The position numbers and the translations under genes were made by a program. A stretch of 64,000 bases of DNA from NCBI GenBank assembly GCA_904066235.2, contig CAJFCV020000004.1:1302001-1366000 (forward strand). Direction: 5' to 3'. Within the stretch, counting starts at the first letter, position 1; every line of letters starts with the position of its first letter. The stretch comes from Bursaphelenchus xylophilus (Eukaryota; Nematoda; Chromadorea; Rhabditida; Aphelenchoididae). The notes under the pieces were generated by a model that was given only the letters and a program-made list of their open reading frames with translations, was not told the origin of the DNA and did not search any database. Of this stretch, positions 35,360 to 45,066 are shown piece after piece.

Positions 35360-35371
35360 GGTTGTTTGCCT

Positions 35372-38300
35372 ATGGAAATGGAAATTGCCAACTTCAGTGA
35401 TGCGCTGATCAACCTCAACGAGTCCGACAAAGAGGAGTGTGTGGAGGTGTACGAAAATTATGAGGAACTGGAGAAATGGCTGCTTGGTAAGGCTTTGGAA
35501 AGCCCCGAAATCTCAGAGAAAATTATAAAAAACTGAAAAATATGGCGCTACGATTTTTTGAGCCAACGACAGTTTGGGTTGACGATACTAGGGGGCCACA
35601 CGTCAAACTGAGGAGTCCGCTGACCGGATAGACTCTTCGCTATCGGTTTTTTTCACTTCGTCTTGATTTCGCAGAGAAAGAGAGAAAAGAGACACGCAAA
35701 AACCTACTCTCTCGCCCCAAAAATTCCCCATTTCTTCCCCGACAAAACGTTTTTTCGCGTCTTTTTTTGGCAAATTTCCAACCCATTCACCGGACTGTTT
35801 TAGCTTATCTCAGTTTGATGTGGGCCAGGTCTCCGCTAAAGCCATTCAAAACAGCATGTTAGAAAACCTATAGCCGTGTAGGATCAACGACAAAACTTAT
35901 CCGTAATAAGCAATTTCAGAGGCCTGTTGGCGATCTTTAGAGGAGAAGAAACTGCCTACAAAACGACAATTTCCTTCATAGACAAGAAAACTTTATACCC
36001 CTAGCAATTTTTTGCACAGAAATTTCACTGTCATTATACAGCGAAACCTCTGTATAACAGACCACAAGCCATCACAAACTTTGTTCGTTATAGAAAGGTT
36101 TAGCCCTACAATGAGTCAAAATTCCTAGCTGATTTTTAACGTCTGCACTGTGGAAAAAAGTGAAGATGTGAGCGACAGCCCAAAAAAGCCTATTGCACGG
36201 TACAAAAAAAAAAGAAATTTCACAGTGAAAAGAAAACTTTTGTTTTTGCATAGCGAGTTTCGCCAAAATCGCTCCTGCGACTTTCCAGACGGATAAGTAT
36301 ATTATAATATACGATCTCTTTCTTTTCCCTTAACTTCTACAGTAGCTGATCTGATCTAGTGGCTAAAAACGTGCCAGTTTACATCCGGGAAGTATCAAAA
36401 AATGTAGCAAAATACCTCCCTCTCCAAGTGAAAAAACTCCGATTTCAAAAGCTCGCTCGTTCTTTTTGTGAGGGAAGCCCTTCAAAACGGGGTTTTTTAG
36501 TTGAAGAGGGAGGCATTTTGCCACGTTTTTGATACTTCTGGATGCAAAGTTTTTACGTTTTTTACCACTGGATCAGGTCCGTCACTGTACATGATGTCAC
36601 CAAAAAAATTATCAATTCAGTTATGTATTTTCAGGAGTAGTGGCGCTGCCATTCATCCTTGTCGGGCTGTCCGCCAACTTCATGTCCATGCTGATCTTCT
36701 CCCACAAAAACATGCGCTCAAACATGGTGAACTGGTACCTGATGATTCTGGCCGCGTCCGACTCGGTGATTCTCATATCCTCGTTCATTGTGCTGACCCT
36801 ACCGCGCCTCGGCGAAATCCTGCATTTCTGGCGGCTGACGTGGATCAGCTACTACCTGGTGCCATATTGGTACGCCCCAATGGGCTCGGCCCAAACCATC
36901 TCGGTGTGGATGACGGTTGCCATGTCGCTGCATCGCTTCATCGGGGTTTGCCTGCCCTTCAAGGCGAGCATTTTGTTGAACAAGAAGAGGGCGAAAGTGG
37001 CCATCATTGCGGTGGTGGGCTTTGCCATCATCTTCAACATGACCCGATTCTTCGAGGTGAGTCTTTTTTTTTGTTTGTTTTGAGGGTAAAATACGCAACG
37101 ATAACCAATGTCTTTGTTACTAGTCCGATAAGTTGCTGGAGCAATTTTTGGCGTAAAAATGAAATTTTGTTCTCGCAACTGTTCTCTGCATGTCGCAAAA
37201 ATCAACTTTCCGAACGGACCGAACAGACTTTCTTAAAAATTTTTTTGAAATGTCATACATTGATTTTCACAAACGCAAAAACGCTATCATGCTTTTCAAC
37301 TCAAACAAAGCCTACTGTAAGCTGTTTGCCAACTGAAATAACCGAAAATCGCCTTTTGTCTTTCGCTATATAAGGATGGTGACATACCAATCAAATCGGG
37401 TTTCATGGCCAGAAACCGTCATTTCTTGTCTGTAAGGCTTCTAGACAAGACATGCGGAATTCTTCGCAATTTGAGACAAGAATTACGCATTTCTTGTCTA
37501 GAAGCCTGACAAGCAAGAAATGGCGGTTCCTGGCCACGAAACCCCATTTGATTCGTATGTCACCATCCTTATATCCTGGTCGTTTTTCGCACTATCTCAC
37601 TTCAAAATGTTGTAGCAGCATTTGGCATGAAAAACATCACCTAAAATCCACATAAATATTCTGAACCCTGTTTAGATTACTTTTGAAGTCTTCATGAACT
37701 TCTGCAGATAGATTTTTCAGCAGGTACCTTATGTATCACTCCGAAAATAGCTAACTTATAGATAGAGAGATGATTTTCAATGATATTTTACCCTCCATCA
37801 GTCTGTCGGGAAGATAATGAACACTCTGTCGCATCGAAAATCGCATCGCCGCTGAGAAAATACAGTGGGGGACCTGACCCAGTGGCAAAAAACGTGCCAT
37901 TTTGCATCCGGGAAGCATCAAAAATGTGGCAAAATACCTCCTTCTCCAAGTGAAAAACTCAGATTTCAAAGCGCGCCCGCTCTTTTTTGTGAGGGAGCCC
38001 TTTAAAACGAAGTTTTTTCACTTTGAGAGGGAGGCATTTTGCCACATTTTTGATACTTTCCGAATGCAAAATGGTACGTTTTTTGCCACTGGATCAGGTC
38101 CCCCCGTTGTAAATTGTGTCGCAGCAAAATCAAATTTCTTTTTCCTTTAGCCACACGATCGGCCCAACGACATTCTGCTCATTATTTTCCCGACAGACAA
38201 TACTTATTTTCTCGCCCAACTCCAACTTGATTTCAGGTTGAGATTGTCCGAGTCTGCCGCCACACTCCCATCAACGCCGAGCTCCCCATTTTCCATCCCA

Positions 38301-39271
38301 CACCTCTCCGACTGTCCAGTCTTTATCGCCGCCTCTACTACGAATACGCCTACACATTGGTCATGTTTGTGATTCCGTTCACAATACTGATCGTCGTCAA
38401 CTCGATGGTGATCTTGGCCATTCACAAGAGCAGGCAGATCCACGCCAAGCTAAACGTTTACGATGACGGGACGAGGAAGCAGGAGATTGCCAAGGAAATC
38501 AGCACTTCCATCATGCTGGTGGCGATTGTGGTGGCGTTCCTGCTTTGTAACACCTTGGTAAGTGGTTGGGCTTGAATTTAAGGCAAGGGGTGGCCGTGCA
38601 AAATTTTATTTTCTGTTGGAAAATTTATGAAATTCATTATTTGACCAAGAAATTTTGAAAAATTGACTTGATGTATATGTTCAGCCCTATATAACATATT
38701 ATACGATGACCTTTCGATTTTCCAAAAATTCAGCATAAATTTTTTGTATAGGTTCATCGCCGAGACTTTCAGCCATCAGCGAACTTATTACGCAATCTTT
38801 TTCCGAGAGAGCACGCAAAATTTGGAGACATTGAGAGAAAAGAGACGTTTTTCGGCAAAATCTTTGCGAATTGCGCTCGGAAAAAAATGATTTTTTGTAG
38901 AAATATTGTGCTCACTATCTGCATCATTCAAGACGGAAAATCAACAAAAAAATTGTCGATTTTTCAAGAAATTTGGAGATTTTAAAAATTTTAGGTCACC
39001 TATCAAGTGCAATATAAAAAAAACCCTCTAACTCCCCAATTTGCAGACCTTTGTCGTGAACATCCTCGAAAACTGGGGCTACCCGAACTACCTAACAATG
39101 CTGGTGCCGTGGAGCAATTGGCTGGTGATGACCAATGCCTCAATTAACATCTGCATCTACTGCATGTTCAGCGACAAATATCGGCAATTATTTTGGTATT
39201 ATCTGCGAGTGCTGGGATGCTGTGGATGTCGGCATGACTTCGAGGTCATTGTGAATCATACCTGGTCGTAA
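35372..39271 (+). CDS. Rhodopsin-class GPCR, FMRFamide-receptor-like
   Basis: Four exons: 35372-35486, 36635-37056, 38237-38557, 39047-39271 (intron phases 1, 0, 0); 360 aa. It is a seven-helix plasma-membrane receptor, probably for a neuropeptide. The N-terminus has sequons NFS and NES. TM1 is LPFILVGLSANFMSMLIF; TM2 contains NWYLMILAASDSV. TM3 ends SVWMTVAMSLHRFIGVCLPF, with HRF in place of DRY. TM4 is KVAIIAVVGFAIIF; TM5 is YAYTLVMFVIPFTILIVVNSM. TM6 spans the exon 3/4 junction. TM7 ends TNASINICIYCMFSDKYRQLF, with NICIY where NPxxY is usual. By counting back from HRF, position 3.25 is Val, so the usual TM3-ECL2 disulfide cysteine is absent although ECL2 has RVC. These departures resemble invertebrate FMRFamide/DMSR-type receptors; the ligand is unknown. 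All three introns contain repeats. Confidence 0.9.
35487..36339. repeat. GPCR intron 1, left part: family-4 and family-5 fragments
   Basis: A family-4 end fragment (TTTTTTGAGCCAACGACAGT) is at about 35548-35600. From about 36040 is the CCTCTGTATAACAGACCAC unit, followed by a family-5 unit to about 36290. No alternative exon was seen. Confidence 0.5.
36340..36587. mobile_element. Family-1 MITE in GPCR intron 1
   Basis: Ends are CAGTAGCTGATCTGATCTAG and GGATCAGGTCCGTCACTG with TA on both flanks. It ends 47 bases before exon 2. Confidence 0.86.
37368..37574. mobile_element. Family-7 palindromic element in GPCR intron 2
   Basis: Inverted ends are AAGGATGGTGACATACCAAT and CGTATGTCACCATCCTT. Arms include GGCCAGAAACCGTCATTTCT and its partner GAAATGGCGGTTCCTGGCC. 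A second copy lies at 54.26-54.54 kb in an intron of gene C. Confidence 0.82.
37799..38198. mobile_element. Family-2 MITE split by a family-1 MITE (GPCR intron 2)
   Basis: The outer element starts CAGTCTGTCGGGAAGATAAT and ends ATTATTTTCCCGACAGAC. It is interrupted after GCTGAGAAAATA and resumes at TAAATTGTGTCGC. Removing the insert restores GAGAAAATAAATTGTGTCGC, so a single TA was duplicated. It ends 38 bases before exon 3. Confidence 0.88.
37863..38109. mobile_element. Family-1 MITE nested in a family-2 MITE
   Basis: Ends are CAGTGGGGGACCTGACCCAG and GGATCAGGTCCCCCCGTTG. The clean TA duplication within the host element shows a TA target site directly. Confidence 0.9.
38740..38930. repeat. 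Divergent family-3 fragment in GPCR intron 3
   Basis: It retains TTTTTCCGAGAGAGCACGC, GGAGACATTGAGAGAAAAGA and GATTTTTTGTAGAAATATTG in family-3 order, but has no ends. Confidence 0.5.
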
Positions 39272-39692
39272 TTTGTTTGGAGTCTTTGGATTTGGCTACA
39301 ACTTTTTTTTGAAAACATTGGCATTACAACTCGGCATTATCAATCTTGAAAATCTTATCAAGAATTTTGAAAAAAATGCGATTTGGAAGTAATCTTTGAG
39401 ATTTTAAAAATTTCAGATTCATTTTTATGATTTTCATTTCGCACAGTGCAATTTTTTGGTCAAAAAACTTTGCACTGTGCAAAAGTTTTGATGTCTAAAA
39501 AATCTCGAAATGGCCTCCAAATCGCACTTTTCATATTGAAATTGTTAATGGCTTTCAGCTACTTGTAAATACGGTTATAAAATTCATAATATTTTTATGA
39601 AAACATAATAAAACTTGATAAAAATTTATGAATTTTGACATTAAAAAAACGAAAAAAAAACAAATAAGATAACAGTGTAAACATTTGTAAAA

Positions 39693-42600
39693 TCAAAATT
39701 CAAGGTCAAGACGGTCCAAGGGAAAGCGTGCCTCATTTTTTGGAGCATCCAAATCGCTGAAAACCAAGTCGTTTCCCTCCAAACGGAACGCGTATTTGTG
39801 TTGTTTGCAGATCTCCAAAACCTTGGTCATGGTTTTGAAACTGAGTGATTTGTGCTGAAAATATCGAAGTTAATCAAAGGCATATCGGTACTAGTCCGTC
39901 CCTGAAGTTATTTTGATTGAGTACGGAAAGGTCCGCTGCGGAAAGGTCCGCTAAAAAAAAGAAAAGAAGAGGGCGGGGGAGGGGTGGGGGGAGGTTTTCG
40001 ATGGTGCTGATTTCGAAAAAACCATATAAATTTTTTCTGAATTTTACAATTTTGCTTAAGCAGTAGTGTCATTTTCGCTGTAAAGACGAAAAAAGCGTCA
40101 TAAGTTTTCTTACAGTATCATACAAGTTTGACCAAGTTTTTACCAATTAAAACATTTATTTTAAAGAATTGAGAAAGATAGGCAAAAATTCAGAAGAAAC
40201 GGATACAATTTTCAAAATCAGCACCACCGAAAACCCCTATTTCCATTACTCAAAAACATTTTTTTTTAAATTACTAATTAACACTACTGCTTAAGCAAAA
40301 TTGTAAAATTCAGAAAAAATGGATACGATATTCGAAATCAGCGCCATCGAAAACCTCCCGCCCTCCCCGCCATCCTCTTTTCTTTTTTTTAGCGGACCTT
40401 TCCGTCCTTCGTGTTTTTCGGGATGTCGCTCGCACCCTGACTTTGTCCGCACCGTGCAAACCTCAAAAAAAACCGATTGCACTGTGCGCATTTTTGAGCA
40501 AAACCGCAGCGGCGCAGTTGAGAAAGGCTTACGTCGCAGCGATATTTCAAGTGCACAGTGCAAAACCAAAAAAAGGTGCGTGCACGGTGCAAGAACTCGG
40601 CAAACTTTTGTGCACGGTGCGGACTGCGACAAATGTCCAGGCACTTTGTGAAAATGCTAACATCATTGGCGCGCACTGTGCACAAAAGTCCCCGATTTTT
40701 TGCACTGTGCATTGACCTTTTTTTTGGTTTCGCACCGTGCATTTGAAATATCGCTGCGACGTAAGCTTTTCTCAACAGCGCCGTTGCGGCTTTGCTCAAA
40801 AATATGCACAGTGCAAACGGTCTTTTTGAGGTTTGCACGGTGCGGAAAGGCAAAAATCCACATTGCGTTGGCGACAAAGGTTCAAGGTGCACTGTGCGAA
40901 AGCCATCGAAAGAGACCCCGAGTTGAAAGAGACCCCGAAGGGTAATCGATGGCGTAGATTCCAAAAATCATATTCGTTTTTTCTGATTCTTACTTTTTTG
41001 CTTAAGTAGTAATGTTAAAGGTAATTTTTTGAATTTTTTCTAAAAATAGTCGATTTAGGGGTTATCGAGGGTGCTGATTTCGAAAATGACATTCATTTTT
41101 TTTTGATAGTTACTTTTTTCCTTAAGCAGTAGCGCTAAAAAGTAATTTTTTAAAATTTTTCTAAAAATACTGTTTTTTCAGAAAAAACGATCATCATTTT
41201 CGAAATCAGCACCCTCGATAACCCCTAAATCGACTATTTTTAGAAAAAACTCAAAAAATTACTTTTTAACATTACTACTTAAAAAAGTAAAAATCGGGAA
41301 AAACGAATATGATTTTTGGAACCTACGCCATCGATTACCCTGCTTTTGACCTTTTCGGCCATTTCGGGCAAACATCGAAAGAGACCCCCGATTCCGGGGT
41401 CTCTTTCAACTGGAATCCTTCGATTGCGACCCCGCTCGATTGCGACCTCGCATCGATTGCGACCCCGCATCGATTGCGACCCAAAATGGGGTAAAGCGAC
41501 CCCGGGATGAAAATTCCTTGATTCTCTTTGGGAAAAACTTGCTTTAGGGGTTTTCGAGGGTGCTGATTTCGAAAATGATGTTCATTTTTCCTCTAGTATT
41601 ACATAGTACTGTCTGATACTATATAGTACGAAGTGAAAATATCGCTTTTGACGTTAAATACTCGGTTTAGGGGTTTTCGAGGGTGCTGATTTCGAAAATG
41701 ATGTTCATTTTTCCTCTAGTACTACATAGTACTGTCTGATACTATATAGTACGAAGTCAAAATATCGCTTTTGACGTTAATGGTGTTGTTTTGATGCTTA
41801 GTGCTCTTCAAAAACACGTTTTAATCACTTGGTGCTATATAGTACTATCTGATACTATGTAGTACGAGGTGTAAAGTTGGCCTTTAGGCGTTAGTGGTGT
41901 TGTTCTGGTGCTTAGTACACTTATTTTTACTTCGTACTATATAGTATCAGACAGTACTATATAGCACCAAGTCTTTGAAACGTGTTTTTGAAGAGTACTA
42001 AGCATCAAACCAACACCATTAACGTCAAAAGCGATATTTTGACTTCGTACTATATAGTATCAGACAGTACTATATAGCACCAAGTCTTTAAAACGTGTTT
42101 TTGAAGAGTACTAAGCATCAAAACAACAGCATTAACGTCAAAAGCGATATTTTGACTTCGTACTATATAGTATCAGACAGTACTATATAGCACCAAGCCT
42201 TTAAAACGTGTTTTTGAAGAGTACTAAGCATCAAAACAACAGCATTAACGTCAAAAGCCATATTTTGACTTCGTACTATATAGTATCAGACAGTACTATG
42301 TAGTACTAGAGGAAAAATTAACATCATTTTCGAAATTAGCACCCTCGAAAACCCCTAAATCGAGTATTTAACGTCAAAAGCGATATTTTCACTTCGTACT
42401 ATATAGTATCAGACAGTACTATGTAATACTAGAGGAAAAATTAACATCATTTTCGAAATCAGCACCCTCGAAAACCCCTAAAGCAAGTTTTTCCCGAAGA
42501 GAATCAAGGAATTTTCATCCCGGGGTCGCTTTACCCCATTTTGGGTCGCAATCGATGCGGGGTCGTAATCGATGCTGGGTCGCAATCGATGCGGGGTCGC

Positions 42601-44239
42601 AATCGATGGAATTCCTTTCAACTCGGGGTCTCTTTCGGGGAAAACCTGCACTGTGCAACAGCGAAAAAATGTCCAAGCACTTTGTGAAAATACTCATAGA
42701 CTGTGGCGCATTTCAACGGAAAAAAACTTACCCTTCCAACCGACGCTTCTCTGGAAACACTCGGCAAAGTTGATGAGCAAGAAGGCGTATCCAAAACTCT
42801 CGGATTATCCTCCGTTGGGCTCTCCGCAGGCTGTTGCAGTTGTGATGGGGTCTCAGCACCGGCCGGATTCGACTTTCTTCGTCCCCGTCTTGAGAATGAG
42901 CTCGTGGAAGGTCGAGAAATCGGCTTTGGTTTGAGAGGAAGATTCCGCTTTGACCTCTTCTTACTGAACAACTTGTTGGTTTTCATGGCTTCGATTAGGA
43001 CTTGGTGAATCTGAAAAAACGATTTTTTGGATTCAAAAATTTGTTTTACACAAGCACATAAAAACTACTCACCTCTGTCCGATCCTTGGGCTTCACGATC
43101 CTGCTCTGAATCCGATATTTTACGTAGATCCTTTTGATGGTATCACTGTCGAAACGACCGCTCAATTCAGGATGCTCCTCGAGAATCGTGGCCTCGACTT
43201 CTTGGAAAATTTTGGCATTTTTTATGTCCGAAAATCGGCCCTTTGCCAGGTGAACAAACAACGGAGCAATGGTCTTGCAGACCAGCAACACAAATTCTTT
43301 GTCGTTTTCGAGCTGAAATTAGGTATAAAAAGGTTGTTATAAAATTTGGAGATATTTCTGGCGGAAAAAAGATTTCGCAGAAGGAGGACATGCATCACAA
43401 ACTACAGGGTCTTACAAAAAACGTGAAGGAAAGTGGAAGGCTGTAACTTCCGGCGGAGGCGGCGCAGAGACTTCGTATTTGAAATATGAATTTTTAAAAG
43501 ACATTAGTTTTTGTCTACGAAATAACAAGCTTTTAAAGTGCAAACGGAGGTCGCTACGACCTTTTGAAGTAGAGGCATCTCTGCCCCGAAAACGAGGTTT
43601 TTCGGTTGAAAACGATCGAGAAATTTCGGACTTTTTCGGTTGAAAATCACCAGGAAATGTCGGTTTGGGGGTTTCGATATGGATGATGTTAAAGGAAAAG
43701 TGCCAACACTTGCAAATTATGCAGGTTTTCTTAAAGACTATATCAAGAAACCCCAAAAAATCCGACATTTCCTGGTGATTTTCAACCGAAAAAATCCGAA
43801 ATTTCTCGATCATTTTCAACAAAAACCTGGTTTTCGGGATAGAGATGCCTCTACTTCAGAAGGTCGTAGCGACCTCAGTTTGCAATTTAAAAGCTTGTTA
43901 TTTCGTAAACAAAAACTGATGTCTTTTAAAAATACATATTTCAAATACGAAGTCTCTGCGCCGCCTCAGCCGGAAATTATAGCCTTCCACTTTCCTTCAC
44001 GTTTTTTGTAAGACCCTGTAATATTGTATGTTATTTCTCTGTTCTGCTGGAAATATTTTACACTATAACTCATGACTTACACTTCCAGTACCCTCTTGAA
44101 ATTCGGCTTCGTAAGGCTCACGTTCCTCGCTCTTTTCAACACGTCTCACCTCGACATAGGTGTCGTTGTCTTCGCGAGCATCAAACGAGGATGTTGAAGG
44201 ATCTTCATGCTCTCCGCAGCTTCTATTAGACAACGACAT
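39693..44239 (-). CDS. Gene A: MADF/Myb-like domain protein, smallest cluster paralog
   Basis: Four exons (minus): 44239-44081, 43312-43073, 43010-42732, 39854-39693; all introns phase 0; 279 aa. Exon 1 (53 codons) is acidic (DAREDNDTYVEV). Exon 2 encodes one ~80-residue tri-helical domain, with VLLVCKTIAPLFVHLAKG, then KIFQEVEATILEEHPEL, then DTIKRIYVKYRIQSR. Exon 3 is basic and Ser/Pro-rich (SKKRSKRNLPLKPKP, a likely nuclear signal). Exon 4 is the conserved C-terminal module: HKSLSFKTM, then KYAFRLEGNDLVFSDLDAP, then RFPLDR. That module aligns with the last exons of B and C. Probably a nuclear DNA-binding protein; the function is inference. The last intron is 2877 bp and is filled by four palindromes. 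A TTTTATAG acceptor lies 9 bases before the ATG. Confidence 0.8.
39936..40402. repeat. Palindrome P0 in gene A intron 3
   Basis: The arms start GGAAAGGTCCGCT and end AGCGGACCTTTCC. Both contain GATGGTGCTGATTTCG or its complement and TTGCTTAAGCAGTAGTG or its complement. The centre is about 40170. The same arm motifs occur in P2 and in gene D intron 2. Confidence 0.82.
40405..40925. repeat. Palindrome P1 built of GCACNGTGC motifs
   Basis: The arms mirror each other around about 40645: TTACGTCGCAGCGATATTTC on the left pairs with GAAATATCGCTGCGACGTAA on the right. The arms contain about a dozen GCACTGTGC, GCACCGTGC or GCACGGTGC palindromes. Confidence 0.82.
40935..41345. repeat. Palindrome P2 in gene A intron 3
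   Basis: Left arm GGTAATCGATGGCGTAG pairs with CTACGCCATCGATTACC. The inner arms carry CGAGGGTGCTGATTTCGAAA and its complement. The centre is near 41172. Confidence 0.82.
41399..42635. repeat. 1.2-kb palindrome P3 with internal 113-bp tandem repeats
   Basis: The outer arms carry CATCGATTGCGACCC tandem units (about 41418-41482) and their complement (about 42538-42608), then GGGGTCGCTTTACCCC and GGGGTTTTCGAGGGTGCTGA. The right half holds 3-4 direct copies of a ~113-bp unit (starts at 41929, 42042, 42156 and 42268) containing ACTATATAGTATCAGACAGT. The palindrome's centre is near 41.9 kb. Confidence 0.85.
43403..44020. mobile_element. 618-bp palindromic element in gene A intron 1
   Basis: Ends TACAGGGTCTTACAAAAAAC and GTTTTTTGTAAGACCCTGTA are perfect inverted repeats. 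The arms are ~270 bases with a ~70-base spacer. It is probably a fold-back element; no other copy was seen in the window. Confidence 0.83.
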
Positions 44240-44248
44240 ATTCGCCGT

Positions 44249-44251
44249 CTA
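44249..44251 (-). promoter_or_regulatory. Acceptor-like site before the gene A ATG
   Basis: TTCTTTTATAG on the minus strand ends 9 bases before the ATG. It is a candidate spliced-leader trans-splice acceptor, as in genes B, C and D. Confidence 0.45.
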
Positions 44252-44979
44252 TAAAAGAAAACATGAGACGAAAAAACGCCCTAATTTTATAAGCTATGCA
44301 ACAGAAAAAACCGCTTTTTTGGAAAGAAATGGAAAGCCAACACTCTTTTTCCAAACAGCCTTCCTAAAAGAAGGCGAAAAAGAGCAAAAGAGCCCGCAAA
44401 TATTTATTTTCAATCTCCAAGGTCCCTATTTTAAAGCAGCACGATTCTTCATTAAAAATTTCTGATACATTAGCAGAATTCAGATCAAAACTGTTTAAAA
44501 AAATACAAGTTTCGGAACGGAGTTGGATGATTGGGGAAAAAAAGCCAAATAACTGCAAATTTGGTAATTTATACCCAGATTTTTCAATAAACGGGAAAAT
44601 AAACAATATTGGCGCCTGGTTTCAACCCAGCACCTATCAACACTAACGTTCGAGGAGCCAACTTTACCTATTTATACCTAAAATATTACTAACTTTCCGG
44701 CCACCGTTAACAACGTTAAAAACGTCGCGGATCGTTTTGAAAGGATTTAGAAATACAAAATTCTGAAAATTACGAAGACACTTGATCTTGTTTTATCTCT
44801 GAAATTCTTCCAAAAATAAAAAACCAAGAGCCGATAATTTTTTACATTCCGCAACAAAAGTCTATAACGAAACTCCATTTCGAACAGGAGCGTTTTTGGG
44901 ATGATGCGGCCACACCTTGAACCCTGCGAAGAACTTTCAAAAATTTTTTCCAACATACTTTTTATTTTTTCCCGCACGA
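44252..44979. other. Region between gene A start and gene B 3' end
   Basis: This holds the A upstream sequence and the region beyond gene B's poly(A) signal. No other gene or repeat is recognised. Confidence 0.35.
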
Positions 44980-44985
44980 TTTATT
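44980..44985 (-). terminator. Candidate poly(A) signal of gene B
   Basis: AATAAA on the minus strand lies about 80 bases after the gene B stop. The same hexamer is at the homologous place in gene C within an alignable 3' UTR, which supports its use. Confidence 0.6.
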
Positions 44986-45066
44986 TTTAAAAATTTTAAA
45001 AACAAAAACGTCGAAAAATAATAATAAAATTAGAGATCTAATCTTCCATGAACATTGAGAGGAGAG

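Noticed and set aside
36501..37373. 290-codon plus-strand frame, the longest in the window
   Set aside because: It runs through a MITE, then the GPCR exon in another frame, then the intron. It is a shadow of the receptor exon's GC-biased codons.
40389..40964. 191-codon minus-strand frame
   Set aside because: It lies wholly inside palindrome P1; the repeated CTVR/ALCT-like peptides come from GCACNGTGC repeats.
43640..44011. 123-codon plus-strand frame and its 136-codon minus-strand mirror
   Set aside because: Both come from the two arms of the 618-bp palindromic element in gene A intron 1, which encode near-mirror peptides.
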